From positions 1 to 7,455 of the forward strand of contig JAXMCI010000072.1 in assembly GCA_046349435.1 (NCBI GenBank): 7,455 bases of DNA. The letters are read 5' to 3'. The notes beneath the pieces are model-generated. The model worked only from the letters and a program-made list of their open reading frames with translations. It had not been told where the DNA came from and did not search any database. The translations under genes were made by a program, and so were the position numbers. The first letter of the stretch is position 1. Each line of letters begins with the position of its first letter. The DNA comes from JAXMCI01 sp046349435. Lineage in GTDB: Bacteria > Pseudomonadota > Alphaproteobacteria > Dongiales > Dongiaceae. This document shows, one piece after another, positions 7,287-7,455 of this stretch.

Positions 7287-7302
7287 TCGCCGCAGCCGGC
7301 GA
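7287..7302 (-). promoter_or_regulatory. Small 6-bp hairpin in the 5' leader
   Basis: TCGCCG, the loop CAGC and CGGCGA form a perfect short stem about 40 bases before the binding-protein start. On the message it is followed by UCGCAACC, without a U-run, so it is not a terminator. In GC-rich DNA such a stem can arise by chance; it is recorded because it lies between the candidate leader peptide and the first gene. Confidence 0.3.
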
Positions 7303-7341
7303 AGGTCTTGAGCATTACTGTCACCGACTCCACCCTAACTC

Positions 7342-7386
7342 TCAAACGAGAATCTTTTGCAATATCCAGTACATTTTCTCGTCCAT
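7342..7386 (-). CDS. Candidate leader peptide, 14 residues, rich in Ile/Leu/Val
   Basis: The frame reads MDEKMYWILQKILV and stops at TGA (7342-7344). GAGGA at 7398-7394 is spaced seven bases from the ATG, an excellent ribosome site. Five of the last seven residues are Ile, Leu or Val, followed 94 bases later by the start of a branched-chain amino acid-type transporter operon. Codons (ATA, TTG, ATT, GTT) are unlike the GC-ending codons of the genes in this window. That fits either a slow-translating leader or simply AT-rich non-coding DNA. A 7-bp inverted repeat lies within and just beyond this frame. No homologue is recalled, and it could be chance. Confidence 0.3.
   Translation of the reverse strand: MDEKMYWILQKILV
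7346..7382. repeat. 7-bp inverted repeat overlapping the candidate leader peptide
   Basis: ACGAGAA (7346-7352) and TTCTCGT (7376-7382) are exact complements separated by 23 bases. The downstream arm on the message can instead form a 4-bp stem with GAGA at 7343-7340 (TCTC-GTTT-GAGA). This gives two mutually exclusive pairings around the leader stop codon. It could equally be a protein-binding operator downstream of the promoter. Both arms are short, so the evidence is weak. Confidence 0.3.
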
Positions 7387-7408
7387 ATCAGAGTCCTCGT
7401 GTTGTCGT

Positions 7409-7414
7409 AGTATA
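7409..7414 (-). promoter_or_regulatory. Candidate -10 box (TATACT) for the transporter operon
   Basis: On the minus strand TATACT matches five of six bases of TATAAT and is preceded by a run of six A. Initiation would fall near 7402, just before the GAGGA site. No convincing -35 hexamer is present: TTTCTA at 18 bases spacing matches only three positions, so an activator may be required. It lies in the only AT-rich stretch of the window, upstream of the first gene. Confidence 0.4.
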
Positions 7415-7455
7415 TTTTTTCACTGTGCACGATAGAAAATCTTGCGTCAGGGTCC

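Larger units (their letters stand above)
7248..7455 (-). promoter_or_regulatory. Operon leader and promoter region
   Basis: This 208-base stretch holds no gene of normal length. From about 7310 to 7440 it is visibly richer in A and T than anything else in the window, as expected for a promoter region. It contains the candidate -10 box, the possible leader peptide, the inverted repeat and the small hairpin listed separately. A GTGCAC palindrome lies at 7425-7430, just upstream of the A-run. I see no sigma-54 type GG-N10-GC element. The gene upstream of it is outside the window. Confidence 0.55.

Noticed and set aside
1..7455. Search for CRISPR arrays, tRNA or rRNA genes, insertion sequences, attachment sites or a defence system
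   Set aside because: I saw no regularly spaced repeats, no tRNA-like or rRNA sequence, no transposase or integrase motifs and no terminal inverted repeats. The window is fully explained by one metabolic transport operon.

Overview
The window is very GC-rich, with G or C at almost every third codon position. All supported genes lie on the minus strand, so transcription runs from the right edge (about 7400) to the left edge. Protein style (a Tat-exported binding protein, a LIV-type ABC transporter, luciferase-like flavoenzymes) and composition suggest a high-GC proteobacterium. A Rhodospirillales/Acetobacterales-type alphaproteobacterium is my best guess, but it is not proven by the sequence alone.

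Layout in transcription order: (1) 7455-7248, a relatively AT-rich leader with a candidate -10 box and a possible 14-codon leader peptide ending in a run rich in Ile/Leu/Val; (2) 7247-5997, a Tat-type periplasmic substrate-binding protein of the branched-chain amino acid/amide family; (3) a 97-base gap containing a perfect 11-bp hairpin; (4) 5897-4644, a luciferase-like flavin-dependent monooxygenase with at least seven frameshifts; (5) 4603-3714, a LivH-type permease with four frameshifts; (6) 3717-2653, LivM-type permease; (7) 2656-1910, LivG-type ATPase; (8) 1910-1206, LivF-type ATPase; (9) 1173-304, an SMP-30/gluconolactonase-family hydrolase with all key metal ligands; (10) 283 to the left edge, the N-terminus of a second, different luciferase-like (SsuD-like) monooxygenase that runs off the window. 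Stop/start overlaps (livH-livM, livM-livG, livG-livF) and short gaps elsewhere indicate one operon.

Taken together, this looks like an uptake-and-catabolism operon. The binding protein and the LivHMGF core would import a small organic solute. Two FMN-dependent monooxygenases and a lactonase-type enzyme would then start its breakdown. The substrate cannot be read from sequence. An oxygenation-to-lactone-to-hydroxyacid route is an attractive inference. The most striking sequence anomaly is that every frameshift falls between about 4330 and 5470, while the genes on both sides are intact. That pattern looks more like a local stretch of poor sequence or a very recent event than old gene decay.
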